From assembly GCA_944321185.1 (NCBI GenBank), contig CALUKH010000011.1:1-49400 (forward strand): DNA of 49,400 bases, written 5' to 3'. Each line of letters begins with the position of its first letter. The first letter of the stretch is position 1. The translations under genes were made by a program, and so were the position numbers. This DNA is from an uncultured Alistipes sp. GTDB taxonomy: Bacteria > Bacteroidota > Bacteroidia > Bacteroidales > Rikenellaceae. The notes under the pieces were generated by a model. That model saw only the letters and a list, made by a program, of their open reading frames with translations, did no database searches and had not been told where the DNA came from. This document shows positions 41,007 to 49,400 of this stretch, piece by piece.

Positions 41007-41615
41007 ATGACACACATTCGGAAAATCACCAACACGCTGGCAGCCGTTGCACTGGCCTGCCTGACGATGACCACGGTCGCCTGCTCGGACGATGACGACA
41101 ACGCCACCCCGAATCCCGACCAGCAGGAACAGGAACAGGCTCTGACGCTTCAGGATCTCGTCGGAAGCTACACCGGCACGTTCGACTTTACGGCCGAGCC
41201 CAGTGCGCTGAATCCCGCCCCGCAGGCCCAGAACGATATTGCCGTATCGGTTGAAGTGACCGAGGAGGGCGCCGTGCATTTCGCCGAGTTCCCGGCCGCC
41301 ACGCTGGTTACGGCGCTGCTGGGTGAAGAGGCTGCCGGCTCGCTGATTCCCATGCTGGGAACGATCATCTACGATGCCACGATCGGTACGCCGACGGCCG
41401 ATGCCACGAAACTCTCGGCTGACCTGACCACGCCCGTCCTGACGCTCAACCTGATGGGCGGTATAATGAAGGTCGAGATCACGATCGAATCGCCCGATCA
41501 GCTCACCTATACGAAGGAGGGCGGACTGACCTTCACGCTCAAGACCACCAAGGCCACGGTCAACGGCGAGGAGATGGAACTGGTCAACACGCTGACGTTC
41601 GACGTCAAGAAATAA
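41007..41615 (+). CDS. DUF4840 family lipoprotein
   Basis: A 202-residue lipoprotein. The signal sequence IRKITNTLAAVALACLTMTT ends at VAC, with the anchor Cys near residue 26 followed by SDDDD, an acidic motif typical of surface-exported Bacteroidota lipoproteins. The mature part (LQDLVGSYTGTFDFTAEP, then beta-rich segments to the end LVNTLTFDVKK) matches DUF4840 as known from Bacteroidales, a lipocalin-like beta fold of unknown role. The start at 41007 follows the promoter; the earlier in-frame ATG lies within the promoter. Confidence 0.82.
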   Translation: MTHIRKITNTLAAVALACLTMTTVACSDDDDNATPNPDQQEQEQALTLQDLVGSYTGTFDFTAEPSALNPAPQAQNDIAVSVEVTEEGAVHFAEFPAATLVTALLGEEAAGSLIPMLGTIIYDATIGTPTADATKLSADLTTPVLTLNLMGGIMKVEITIESPDQLTYTKEGGLTFTLKTTKATVNGEEMELVNTLTFDVKK

Positions 41616-41746
41616 TCGCGGATAAAGTGCCGGGAATCGCATTGCGAGGTCCGGTGCGGGAGGTCCGGCCTGCCGGCGGCAGGTTGAGGCGAGTTGGACG
41701 GTGTGAAACCGCCGCCGGCCGGACCTTCCATCCGACAAAGTCGCCA

Positions 41747-41780
41747 AAAAAGGCGGTTCCGAATTCGGAACCGCCTTTTT
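41747..41780. terminator. Bidirectional terminator, DUF4840 gene / pgi
   Basis: Perfect palindrome AAAAAGGCGGTTCCG / CGGAACCGCCTTTTT around AATT; serves both convergent genes. Confidence 0.93.
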
Positions 41781-41804
41781 CAGGTTTGGGGGATCGGCCG
41801 TCGC

Positions 41805-43136
41805 CTACAGCCGGGCCTTGATCGCCTTGGTGGCCTCCTCGTAGCCCGGCTTCTCCAGCAGCGCGAACATGTTCTTCTTGTAGGCCTCGACACCCGGCTG
41901 GTCGAACGGATTGACACCCAGCAGATAACCGCTGATGCCGCACGCCTTCTCGAAGAAGTAGAGCAGCGATCCGATCACCTCGGCCGAGATCTCCGGGATC
42001 TCCACCCGCAGGTTGGGCACGCCGCCATCGACATGAGCCAACTGCACGCCCAGTTCGGCCATGCGGTTGACCTCCGAGATGCGCTTGCCGGCCAGATAGT
42101 TCAGTCCGTCGAGGTTCTCGGGATCGGATTCGATCACCACCTTTGCGGCCGGACGGGCCACCGAGATGATCGTCTCGAACAGATGACGCTCACCCTGCTG
42201 GATATACTGACCCATCGAGTGCAGGTCGGCCGTCAGCGTCACGCTGGCCGGGAAGATACCCTTGCCCTCCTTGCCTTCGCTCTCGCCGTAGAGCTGCTTC
42301 CACCACTCGTTGATATACTGCAGACGGGGTTCATACGAACCGAGGATCTCGATCTTCTTGCCCCCGGCATAGAGCAGGTTGCGCACGACGGCGTAGATGG
42401 CCGAGGGGTTTTCGGCAAAGGGAACCTCCTCCGCGGTAGCCTTCTCCATCAGCTGTGCACCGCGCACCAGCGCCCGGATGTCCACCCCGGCCACAGCCAG
42501 CGGAAGCAGTCCGACGGGCGTCAGCACCGAGAAGCGGCCGCCCACGTCATCCGGAATGACGAACGTCGGGTAACCCTCCTGCATGGCCAGCGTCTTGAGC
42601 GCACCGCGCGCCTTGTCCGTCACGGCCACGATCCGCTCGGCGGCCTCCTGCTTGCCGTAACGCTTCTCGATCTCGGCCTTGATCAGGCGGAAGGCGATGG
42701 CCGGTTCGGTCGTCGTGCCGGATTTCGAGATGACGATGGCGGCGATCGAATGCTCCTTCACGGCATCGAGCAGCTCGGCCGTGTAATCCTCCGAGATGTT
42801 CTGTCCGGCGAAGAGCACCGTCGGGCAGCTCTGCTCCTTGTGCAGCAGTTTGAAGGGGTCGCTCATCGCCTCCAGCACGGCCTTCGCGCCGAGGTACGAA
42901 CCGCCGATACCGATGCAGATCACCACGTCGGCCTTTGCGCGCAGCTTCGCGGCCGCAGCCTCAACGGCATCCAGGTCCGCCTCCGAAATCGACGACGGAA
43001 GGTGCACCCATCCCAGAAAATCGTTACCGGCGCCCTTGCCCGAATGCAGCAGGGCATTGGCGGCCTGTGCTTTGGCCTCCATCTCGGCGGTGATCTCCAC
43101 ACCGGCCTTCGAGATGTCCAGTTTTACATTTTTCAT
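41805..43136 (-). CDS. pgi: Glucose-6-phosphate isomerase
   Basis: A 443-residue glycolytic enzyme interconverting glucose-6-P and fructose-6-P; the short form common in Firmicutes and Bacteroidota. Evidence: [38 protein letters not shown] (sugar-phosphate binding), [19 protein letters not shown] with the catalytic Glu, and a C-terminal His/Lys region ([19 protein letters not shown]). gpsA ends 6 bp upstream, so the two form an operon. Confidence 0.97.
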   Translation of the reverse strand: MKNVKLDISKAGVEITAEMEAKAQAANALLHSGKGAGNDFLGWVHLPSSISEADLDAVEAAAAKLRAKADVVICIGIGGSYLGAKAVLEAMSDPFKLLHKEQSCPTVLFAGQNISEDYTAELLDAVKEHSIAAIVISKSGTTTEPAIAFRLIKAEIEKRYGKQEAAERIVAVTDKARGALKTLAMQEGYPTFVIPDDVGGRFSVLTPVGLLPLAVAGVDIRALVRGAQLMEKATAEEVPFAENPSAIYAVVRNLLYAGGKKIEILGSYEPRLQYINEWWKQLYGESEGKEGKGIFPASVTLTADLHSMGQYIQQGERHLFETIISVARPAAKVVIESDPENLDGLNYLAGKRISEVNRMAELGVQLAHVDGGVPNLRVEIPEISAEVIGSLLYFFEKACGISGYLLGVNPFDQPGVEAYKKNMFALLEKPGYEEATKAIKARL

Positions 43137-43142
43137 ATCGTA

Positions 43143-44150
43143 TCAAATTAGTTTGGTTGTCAGTTGTCGCATCTCCTTGCGCGGCGAGGCGCCCTCGTAG
43201 AGGACCCGGTAGACCATCTCGGCGATGGGCATCTCGATGCAGTGGCGTGTATTGATGTGGCGGATGCAGTCGGCGGCAAAGTAGCCTTCGGCCACCATCG
43301 TCATCTCGTTCAGCGCGCTCTTCACCGTACAGCCGTGGCCGATGAGCAGTCCCAGCCGGCGGTTGCGGCTGTAGGTCGAGTAGCAGGTCACCAGCAGGTC
43401 GCCCAGGTAGGCCGACACCAGCGTATTGCGGCGGTCGGGATAGCTCTCCTCGAGGAAGCGCGTCATCTCGCCGGCCGAATTGGCAATCAGCACCGCCAGG
43501 AAGTTGTCGCCGTAGCCCAGCCCCACGGCCAGCCCCACGGCCAGTGCGTAGATGTTCTTCAGGATGGCTGCATATTCGATGCCATAGAGGTCGGTCGAAT
43601 AGCTCAGGCGGATGTTGCCGCCGGCAAAGCGCGAGCCGATCAGGCGGGCATTCTCCGGATCGGTGCAGACCACCGTCAGGTAGGAGAGCTTGCCGCGCGA
43701 GACCTCCTCGGCGTGGGACGGTCCGGTGAAGAGTCCCAACTGCTTGTAGGAGAGATCGTAATGATCGTGAATATACTCGACGACGGTCTGGTAGTCGCCC
43801 GGGACAATGCCCTTGATGGCCGAGACGATGAACTTCTCCTTGAGCGGGACGGTCAGCGGGGCGAGAAAATCCTTCAGATAGGCCGACGGGGTGGCCAGGA
43901 TGACGATGTCGGCATCGCGAACCACGGCATCCAGATCGTCCGAGACGGCCAGCGTTGCGGGGTCGAACTCCAGATCGCTCAGATACCGCGGATTGCGTCC
44001 CTCGGTGCGCAGCGAGGCCAGCACCTCCGGATTGCGGACATACCATCCCACCCGCTGGCGGTTGGCGGTAAGCAGCCCCACCAGGGCCGTCGCCCAGCTT
44101 CCATAGCCGATCACCGCACAGCGCGCGTCGGTTCCGATTTTGTATTCCAT
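43143..44150 (-). CDS. gpsA: Glycerol-3-phosphate dehydrogenase [NAD(P)+]
   Basis: A 335-residue enzyme reducing DHAP to sn-glycerol-3-phosphate for phospholipid synthesis. The NAD fold reads CAVIGYGSWATAL. Further signatures are VSAIKGIVPGDYQTV (catalytic Lys), GPSHAEEVSRGKLSYLTVV, the catalytic Lys in YAAILKNIYALAVGLAVGLG and NSAGEMTRFLE. The ATG at 44150 (MEYKIGTDARCAV) is chosen because an upstream in-frame extension overlaps the promoter at 44171. It is first in an operon with pgi. Confidence 0.95.
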   Translation of the reverse strand: MEYKIGTDARCAVIGYGSWATALVGLLTANRQRVGWYVRNPEVLASLRTEGRNPRYLSDLEFDPATLAVSDDLDAVVRDADIVILATPSAYLKDFLAPLTVPLKEKFIVSAIKGIVPGDYQTVVEYIHDHYDLSYKQLGLFTGPSHAEEVSRGKLSYLTVVCTDPENARLIGSRFAGGNIRLSYSTDLYGIEYAAILKNIYALAVGLAVGLGYGDNFLAVLIANSAGEMTRFLEESYPDRRNTLVSAYLGDLLVTCYSTYSRNRRLGLLIGHGCTVKSALNEMTMVAEGYFAADCIRHINTRHCIEMPIAEMVYRVLYEGASPRKEMRQLTTKLI

Positions 44151-44170
44151 GCAGATTTCCGTTTGGCTTA

Positions 44171-44178
44171 CAAAGATA
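44171..44178 (-). promoter_or_regulatory. Promoter -7 box of gpsA-pgi
   Basis: TATCTTTG on the minus strand, 20 bp upstream of the gpsA ATG. Confidence 0.65.
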
Positions 44179-44425
44179 CGCAAAGTTGCGTGCAAAAATC
44201 CGGCGAGGAGCGAATTTTTGTCCACCCCTCATCCATCTTTCTCAGATTCAAAGATAACGAAATTTGCAATACCGCACAACTTTTTCGGGCAGTTTCCACC
44301 CGCAGCCGCGTGGCAGACACCGCCCGACGCCCGACGCAGACGCCCGTCACCCCCTCCTGAAAGGAGAAATGCGCCTTCCATGAAAAAATACACGCGAGAA
44401 TGCACTATTTTTCCGGGGGTTTTTG
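44179..44425. other. Divergent gpsA-mreB intergenic region
   Basis: The 382-bp gap between gpsA and mreB holds the two divergent promoters and the ~95-nt mreB leader. I see no gene in it, apart from an unconvincing in-frame extension of mreB. Confidence 0.5.
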
Positions 44426-44433
44426 TACCTTTG
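44426..44433 (+). promoter_or_regulatory. Promoter -7 box of the mre operon
   Basis: TACCTTTG, followed by a ~95-nt leader to the mreB ATG. No clear TTTG at -33. Confidence 0.65.
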
Positions 44434-44532
44434 TCCGAACCTTTGGCTTTCGGAACCGCGAAACGCCGAAGATCCACGTATCCGATTGACAATAAACGTT
44501 TTTACGAAACATACAGAGTTGGGTGTAGCTTT

Positions 44533-45552
44533 ATGGGAATCTTTTCTTTGACACAAGAGTTGGCCATCGACCTCGGTACGGCCAACACGCTGATCATCTA
44601 TAACGGAAAGGTCGTCGTCGACGAACCGTCGATCGTCGCCCTCGACGTCCACACCGGCAAACTCGTCGCCATCGGCCACCAGGCCCACCAGATGCACGAG
44701 CGTACCAATCCGAACATCAAGACCATCCGTCCGCTCAAGGACGGCGTGATCGCCGACTTCAACGCCACGGAACTCATGCTGCGCGGCATGATCAAGAAGG
44801 TCAAAACCTCGGGCAGCCTCTTCGCCCCGTCGCTGCGCATGGTCATCTGCATCCCCTCGGGATCGACCAACGTCGAGATCCGTGCCGTGCGCGACTCGGC
44901 CGAACACGCCGGAGGCCGCGAGGTCTACATGATCTACGAACCGATGGCCGCAGCCCTCGGCGCCGGCCTCGACGTCGAAGCCCCCGAAGGAAACATGGTC
45001 ATCGACATCGGCGGCGGCACCTCCGAAATCGCCTGCATCTCGCTCGGCGGCATCGTCTGCTCCGAATCGATCAATACGGCCGGCGACGTCTTCACCAGCG
45101 ACATCCAGAGCTACGTCCGCCAGCAGCACAACATCCGCATCGGCGAGCGTACGGCCGAAGCCATCAAATGCTCGATCGGCGCCGCCGTCTCCGACCTGGA
45201 GGAGGAGCCCGAAGACTACGTCGTCACCGGCCCCAACATGCTGACCGCCCTGCCGCAGACCATCTCGCTCTCGTACAGCGAAATCGCATACGCCCTCGAA
45301 AAGTCGCTCTCGAAGATCGACGTCGCCCTGATGGACGTGCTCGAGAAGATGCCCCCGGAACTCTACGGCGATATCGTCAAGAACGGTATCTACCTGGCCG
45401 GCGGCGGCGCCCTGATCAAGGGCCTCGACCGGCGTCTGAACGAAAAGACCGGTATCCCGTTCCACATCGCCGAAGACCCGCTGCGCGCCATCGCACGCGG
45501 TACGGGCATCGCCCTGAAGAACATCAACCGCTTCTCGTTCCTGATGCGTTAA
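44533..45552 (+). CDS. mreB: Rod shape-determining protein MreB
   Basis: A 339-residue bacterial actin that positions the cell-elongation machinery under the inner membrane. Signatures: LAIDLGTANTLIIYNGKVVV (phosphate 1), RPLKDGVIADFNATELML, VCIPSG-type region (VICIPSGSTNVEIRAVRDSA), MVIDIGGGTSEIACISLGG (phosphate 2), and YLAGGGALIKGLDRRL (adenosine). Start at 44533 fits the family N-terminus (MGIFSLTQELAID) with its membrane-binding start; the long upstream frame extension crosses the promoter. Confidence 0.98.
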   Translation: MGIFSLTQELAIDLGTANTLIIYNGKVVVDEPSIVALDVHTGKLVAIGHQAHQMHERTNPNIKTIRPLKDGVIADFNATELMLRGMIKKVKTSGSLFAPSLRMVICIPSGSTNVEIRAVRDSAEHAGGREVYMIYEPMAAALGAGLDVEAPEGNMVIDIGGGTSEIACISLGGIVCSESINTAGDVFTSDIQSYVRQQHNIRIGERTAEAIKCSIGAAVSDLEEEPEDYVVTGPNMLTALPQTISLSYSEIAYALEKSLSKIDVALMDVLEKMPPELYGDIVKNGIYLAGGGALIKGLDRRLNEKTGIPFHIAEDPLRAIARGTGIALKNINRFSFLMR

Positions 45553-45593
45553 ACCGCCCGGGAGAACATACGCGCACTGATTTGCACCTGACG

Positions 45594-45617
45594 GATTGCG
45601 GGCCTCGGTCCGCAATC
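45594..45617 (+). promoter_or_regulatory. Intercistronic hairpin between mreB and mreC
   Basis: Perfect 8-bp stem GATTGCGG/CCGCAATC with loop GCCTCGGT, 42 bp after the mreB stop. It lacks a long T-run, so it may be a processing or partial attenuation site. Confidence 0.6.
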
Positions 45618-45656
45618 TTGAATTAAGGAACAATCCACCTTTAATCGGGAATCACC

Positions 45657-46511
45657 TTGCGAAAGCTGATCGAGTTCATACGGAGTATCTACGTCGCGGT
45701 ACTCTTCGTGGTGCTGGAAGCCGCCGCCATCGGCTACTACGCCCACTCCACCAGCTACACCCAGGCCCGGCTGCTGGCCCGTTCGAACCAGGTGGCCGGC
45801 GGTGTGCACGGCCTCTTCGCCGGCATCCGCCGCTACCTCTTCCTCGGAGGCGAAAACCGCGCCCTGGCCGAACGCGTCGCCCGTCTCGAAGAGCAGCTCG
45901 CCCACTACCAGGAGGCCGAAACCGCCGCTCGCCTCGACTCCTACATGCAGGACATCGGCGAATCGAAATACCACTTCGCCACGGCCGCCGTCGTCGGCAA
46001 TACCCTCAACCGGCAGCAAAACCTGCTGACCCTCAACCGCGGCCGAAAGGACGGCATCGAAGAGGAGATGGCCGTACTGGCCCCCGACGGTTCGATGGTC
46101 GGATACGTCGTCGCCTGCACGGAGCGCTATGCCGTGGCCATGTCGGTGCTCAACACGTCGTTCCGCACCAGCGGCAAGATCGCCGACTCGGACTACTCGG
46201 GATCGATCTACTGGGACGGTCTGGACCCCAATACGGTGCTGCTCGGCGAACTCTCGAAGTATGCCGACCCGCAACCCGGCCAGGAGGTCGTCACGGCCGG
46301 TCTGTCGGAGTACTTCCCGGCCGACGTGCTGATCGGATGGGTCGAAAGCGCCCAACTCAACGAAACCAAAACCTCCTACACCGTCCGCGTCCGTCTGGCC
46401 GCCGAGATGTCGCGCCTGAACGAGGTCATCCTCGTCGAGGACCGCGACCGCTACGAAATCCGCGAACTCCAGCAGAGCGAACAGGTCGAACAACATACCC
46501 GTCTGGACTGA
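45657..46511 (+). CDS. mreC: Rod shape-determining protein MreC
   Basis: A 284-residue bitopic membrane protein linking MreB to periplasmic cell-wall enzymes. It begins RKLIEFIRSIYVAVLFVVLE (transmembrane helix), then a coiled coil (LAERVARLEEQLAHYQEAE) and the beta-rich MreC core (LLTLNRGRKDGIEEEMAVLA, TSFRTSGKIADSDYSGSIYW, VTAGLSEYFPADVLIG). The start is TTG at 45657; no in-frame ATG gives a full transmembrane segment. Confidence 0.93.
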   Translation: MRKLIEFIRSIYVAVLFVVLEAAAIGYYAHSTSYTQARLLARSNQVAGGVHGLFAGIRRYLFLGGENRALAERVARLEEQLAHYQEAETAARLDSYMQDIGESKYHFATAAVVGNTLNRQQNLLTLNRGRKDGIEEEMAVLAPDGSMVGYVVACTERYAVAMSVLNTSFRTSGKIADSDYSGSIYWDGLDPNTVLLGELSKYADPQPGQEVVTAGLSEYFPADVLIGWVESAQLNETKTSYTVRVRLAAEMSRLNEVILVEDRDRYEIRELQQSEQVEQHTRLD

Positions 46512-46512
46512 C

Positions 46513-47031
46513 ATGTATCGAACCCTACCCTATATCGGACTTTTCGTCGTCGCCGTGCTGCTGCAGGTCTTCCTGTTCGACAACCTCTCGATCAGCGTCT
46601 ACCTCAACCCGCTCGTCTACGTCGTCTTCCTGGCCCTGCTGCCGCTCGACGCCCAACCCGTCACGCTGCTCGGCGGAGGTCTGCTGCTGGGCATCACGAT
46701 GGACCTGGCCATGGGTGCCGCCGGGATCAACACCATCGCCACGCTGCCCGTGGCCTTCTTCCGCCCGACGCTCGCCGGCATGATCTGCGGACGCGAAAAC
46801 GTCCGTGAAGGCGGCATCCCCTCGCCGGGACGCCTCGGAACGCACAAGTTCTTCGTCTACATGACCACGCTGATCCTCATCCACCATACGATCTTCTTCC
46901 TGCTCGAAGCCCTCTCGTGGAACCACCTGCTGCACACCGTGCTGCGCATCGTCGTCAGCTCGGCCGTCACGCTGGCCTTCTGCTGGATCATCGACCGTCT
47001 GTTCACCGCCAAACTCCCCGCACGCGTATGA
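46513..47031 (+). CDS. mreD: Rod shape-determining protein MreD
   Basis: A 172-residue multi-pass membrane protein of the elongasome with about five to six hydrophobic helices (for example FVVAVLLQVFLFDNLSI and YVVFLALLPLDAQPVTLL). It starts 1 bp after the mreC stop and its stop overlaps mrdA (ATGA). The sequence is poorly conserved, as usual for MreD; the assignment rests on topology and operon position. Confidence 0.92.
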   Translation: MYRTLPYIGLFVVAVLLQVFLFDNLSISVYLNPLVYVVFLALLPLDAQPVTLLGGGLLLGITMDLAMGAAGINTIATLPVAFFRPTLAGMICGRENVREGGIPSPGRLGTHKFFVYMTTLILIHHTIFFLLEALSWNHLLHTVLRIVVSSAVTLAFCWIIDRLFTAKLPARV

Positions 47032-48854
47032 GTGACAGCGAAAGTTTCATCCGAATGAGAACCCTGCAGGCCATCGTGATCTTCATCTTCGCGGTGATCG
47101 TGCTCCGACTGGCCTACATCCAGCTCTTCGACCGCCGTTACGCCGAACTGGCCGAAGCCAATGTCCTGCGTCACGTGGTGCAGTACCCGCCCCGCGGCGA
47201 GGTCTTCGACCGCAACGGCGAATACCTCGTCCAGAGCCGCGAGTGCTACGACCTGATGGTCATCTACCGCGAAATCGACAAGCGCGGGTTCGATACGGCG
47301 CGTCTATGCGAGGTGGCCGGCATCTCGCGCACGAAGCTCGAACGCGAACTGGCCAATGCGCGCGTCCGCCCGCGGGCCCCGCGCGTGGTGACGAGCTACA
47401 TCCCCAAGGAGGACAAACTCCGCTTCGACGAGGGCAACTTCCGCGGTTTCTACACCGTCTACCGCACCGTGCGGCAGTATCCGCGCAAGATCGGCGGCAA
47501 CCTGCTGGGTTACGTCAGCGAGGTGAACGACACCTATCTGAAACGCCATCCCGAATACAAGGTCGGCGACTACGTCGGCATGAGCGGCGTGGAGTCGGCC
47601 TACGAACCCGAACTGCGCGGCACGAAGGGGGTCAAGATCCAGGAGATCGATACCCACGGCGCCATCAAGGGCTCCTACATGAACGGCCGCTACGATTCGG
47701 TGCCCGAACCGGGCAAGTACCTCGTCAGCACGATCGACGCCCGGCTGCAGCTGCTGGGCGAGGAGCTGATGCGCGGCAAGGTCGGCGCCGCCGTGGCCAT
47801 CGAACCCTCGACGGGCGAGATCCTGATGATGGTCTCCTCGCCGACGTACGATCCCGACGAGCTGGTCGGCCGCGAGCGCGGCAACAACTACATGAAGATG
47901 CTCTACAACAAACGCAAGCCGCTCTTCAACCGCGCCGTGAAGGCCAAATACCCGCCGGGCTCGACCTTCAAGCTCGTACAGGGGCTGATCGGTCTTCAGG
48001 AGGGGGTGCTGCGTCCGTCGGACCTGCACGTCTGCCACAACGGCTACCAGGCCGGACGCCTCAAGATGGCCTGCCACTCCCACGCCTCGCCGCTCGACCT
48101 GCGCTTCGCCGTGGCCACCTCGTGCAACGCCTACTTCTGCTACGTCTTCCGCGATATTCTCGACAACCCGAAGTACGACAACGTCAAGGAGGGTTTCGAC
48201 GTCTGGAAAGAGTATGTCGAGAGTTTCGGATTCGGCCGCAAGCTCGGCTCCGACTTCCTCGACGAAGGAAACGGCTATGTCCCCGACCGTGCCTACTACG
48301 ATCGCCAGTACCGCGGTTCGTGGAACTCGCTGACGGTGCTCTCGCTCTCGATCGGGCAGGATGCACTGGGCTGCACGCCGCTGCAGCTGGCCAACCTGGC
48401 CTGCATCATCGCCAACCGCGGCTACTACTACATCCCGCACATCGTCAAACGCGTCGAAGGGCAGGATTCGCTCGACCGCCGCTTCTACGAACGCCACTAC
48501 ACGAAGGTCGATCCGCGGCATTTCGAACCCATCGTCGAGGGCATGTGGCGCGGCGTGAACGTCGGCGGCACCTCGACCATGGCCCGTCTCGAAGGGTGGG
48601 ACGTCTGCGGCAAGACCGGTACGGCCGAAAACCCCCGCGGCCGCGACCACTCGACCTTCCTGAGCTTCGCCCCGAAGGACAACCCGCGGATCGCCATCTC
48701 GGTCTACGTCGAAAACGGAGGCTTCGGCGCCACGTCGGCCCTGCCGATCGCCAGCCTGCTCGAAGAGTACTACCTCACCGACACGATTCGTCGCCCCTAT
48801 CTGCTCGATTACGTCAAGAACATGCAACTCTATTACCCGGCCTATGACAAGTAA
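47028..48854 (+). CDS. mrdA: Penicillin-binding protein 2 (elongation transpeptidase)
   Basis: A 608-residue class-B PBP that cross-links peptidoglycan during lateral growth. N-terminal transmembrane helix (~12-32, AIVIFIFAVIVLRLAYIQLF), dimerisation domain (PPRGEVFDRNGEYL, GGNLLGYVSEVND, GMSGVESAYEPELRG), and a transpeptidase domain with S312-x-x-K315 in PPGSTFK, SxN in TSCNAYF (365-367), and K529-T-G in CGKTGTAE. The ATG at 47028 overlaps the mreD stop. It is the direct partner of RodA, encoded next. Confidence 0.97.
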   Translation: MSDSESFIRMRTLQAIVIFIFAVIVLRLAYIQLFDRRYAELAEANVLRHVVQYPPRGEVFDRNGEYLVQSRECYDLMVIYREIDKRGFDTARLCEVAGISRTKLERELANARVRPRAPRVVTSYIPKEDKLRFDEGNFRGFYTVYRTVRQYPRKIGGNLLGYVSEVNDTYLKRHPEYKVGDYVGMSGVESAYEPELRGTKGVKIQEIDTHGAIKGSYMNGRYDSVPEPGKYLVSTIDARLQLLGEELMRGKVGAAVAIEPSTGEILMMVSSPTYDPDELVGRERGNNYMKMLYNKRKPLFNRAVKAKYPPGSTFKLVQGLIGLQEGVLRPSDLHVCHNGYQAGRLKMACHSHASPLDLRFAVATSCNAYFCYVFRDILDNPKYDNVKEGFDVWKEYVESFGFGRKLGSDFLDEGNGYVPDRAYYDRQYRGSWNSLTVLSLSIGQDALGCTPLQLANLACIIANRGYYYIPHIVKRVEGQDSLDRRFYERHYTKVDPRHFEPIVEGMWRGVNVGGTSTMARLEGWDVCGKTGTAENPRGRDHSTFLSFAPKDNPRIAISVYVENGGFGATSALPIASLLEEYYLTDTIRRPYLLDYVKNMQLYYPAYDK

Positions 48855-49400
48855 CCGGCATATCGGATTCCTCGACGGCGTCGACCGCGGCACCGTCCTG
48901 CTGTACGTCCTGATCGTGCTGGCGGGATTCATCTCGATCATCTCGGCCTCGTACGACGATACGATAGCACAGACCTTCTCCCTGTCGCACTTCTACATGA
49001 AGCAGCTCATCTGGATCGGCATCGCCTGGGTGACGGCGCTGGTCGTGCTGCTGCTCGACGAGCGCTTCTACCACATGTTCGCCTATCCGGCCTACTTCGT
49101 CGGACTGCTGCTGCTGGTGGCCGCCCTGCTCTTCGGCCGCGAGGTGAACGGCGCCAAGGCCTGGTTCGAATTCGGATCGGTGCGCGTGCAGCCCGTCGAG
49201 TTCGCCAAAATTGCCACGGCCCTGGCCCTGGCCCGCGTCATGAGCAACTACTCGTTCTCGATCAATCGGCCCGGCGACCTCTTCAAGGTCGGGCTGGTGA
49301 TCTGCATCCCGCTGCTGATCATCATCCTGCAGAACGACACCGGCTCGGGCATCGTCCTCGGATCGTTCCTCTTCGTCCTCTACCGCGAAGGGCTGAACAA
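48844..49400 (+). CDS. rodA: RodA glycan polymerase (partial, cut by window end)
   Basis: A SEDS-family peptidoglycan glycosyltransferase that works with PBP2. The first 185 codons are present: N-terminal TM segments (TVLLYVLIVLAGFISIISAS, YFVGLLLLVAALLFG), then the SEDS signature NGAKAWFEFGSVRVQPVEFAKIATALALAR and LLIIILQNDTGSGIVLGS with the Asp typical of RodA/FtsW. It overlaps the mrdA end by 11 bp. The 3' part lies outside the window. Confidence 0.95.
   Translation, partial: MTSNRHIGFLDGVDRGTVLLYVLIVLAGFISIISASYDDTIAQTFSLSHFYMKQLIWIGIAWVTALVVLLLDERFYHMFAYPAYFVGLLLLVAALLFGREVNGAKAWFEFGSVRVQPVEFAKIATALALARVMSNYSFSINRPGDLFKVGLVICIPLLIIILQNDTGSGIVLGSFLFVLYREGLN

Noticed and set aside
1-49400. 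CRISPR arrays, phage genes, insertion sequences, toxin-antitoxin modules
   Set aside because: No direct-repeat/spacer pattern, transposase, integrase or paired small toxin genes were seen on either strand.

Overview
The window looks like chromosomal DNA from a high-GC member of the Bacteroidales, most likely Alistipes or a close relative in Rikenellaceae (inference, no database search). The evidence is: Bacteroidota promoters of the form TTTG-N19/20-TAnnTTTG in front of many genes; almost no Shine-Dalgarno sequences; Bacteroidota-specific small genes (DUF3127, DUF4295, DUF4840 lipoprotein); a bifunctional hisB; and the linkages cinA-rpmB-rpmG-DUF4295 and zapA-6S RNA-rny. The gene set is mostly housekeeping. 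I see no phage, insertion sequence, CRISPR array or toxin module.

Layout. 1-3229: tRNA-Thr, an AraC-type regulator, a coiled-coil lipoprotein, ribosomal protein L31 type B, and a CAT-anticodon tRNA with a non-canonical T-loop. 3282-5515: an acyl-CoA synthetase and its XRE-cupin regulator (minus strand). 5703-13258: the complete histidine operon hisL-hisG-D-C-B-H-A-F-IE. It is headed by a 24-codon leader peptide with seven His codons and a factor-independent terminator, a textbook attenuator architecture. 13539-18541: a DUF3127 protein, two FKBP-type lipoproteins, NhaA and an arginase-family hydrolase. 18700-23098: pdxB, a class-2 dihydroorotate dehydrogenase-like protein with an altered active-site loop and a disordered tail, cinA, rpmB, rpmG and DUF4295. 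23252-26802: two glycosyltransferases and a secreted protein, placed between DUF4295 and ftsY. 26895-32891: ftsY-rimO, a small coiled-coil gene, zapA, a probable 6S RNA, RNase Y and an HD-domain hydrolase.

32970-36286: a minus-strand cluster with a GNAT-like protein, gcvT and a second DHODH-fold protein. 36375-39356: a 993-residue protein joining receiver-like domains to a PEP-synthase-type ATP-binding module but apparently lacking the phosphohistidine and PEP domains. 39451-44150: gdhA, a DUF4840 lipoprotein, pgi and gpsA. 44533-49400: the cell-elongation operon mreB-mreC-mreD-mrdA-rodA, with rodA cut by the window end.

The most notable signals are the histidine leader/attenuator, the rod-shaped 6S-like RNA, the receiver/ATP-grasp protein, the two DHODH-fold proteins with non-canonical catalytic loops, and five plus-strand runs of exactly nine G, all in 3' flanks of plus-strand genes.
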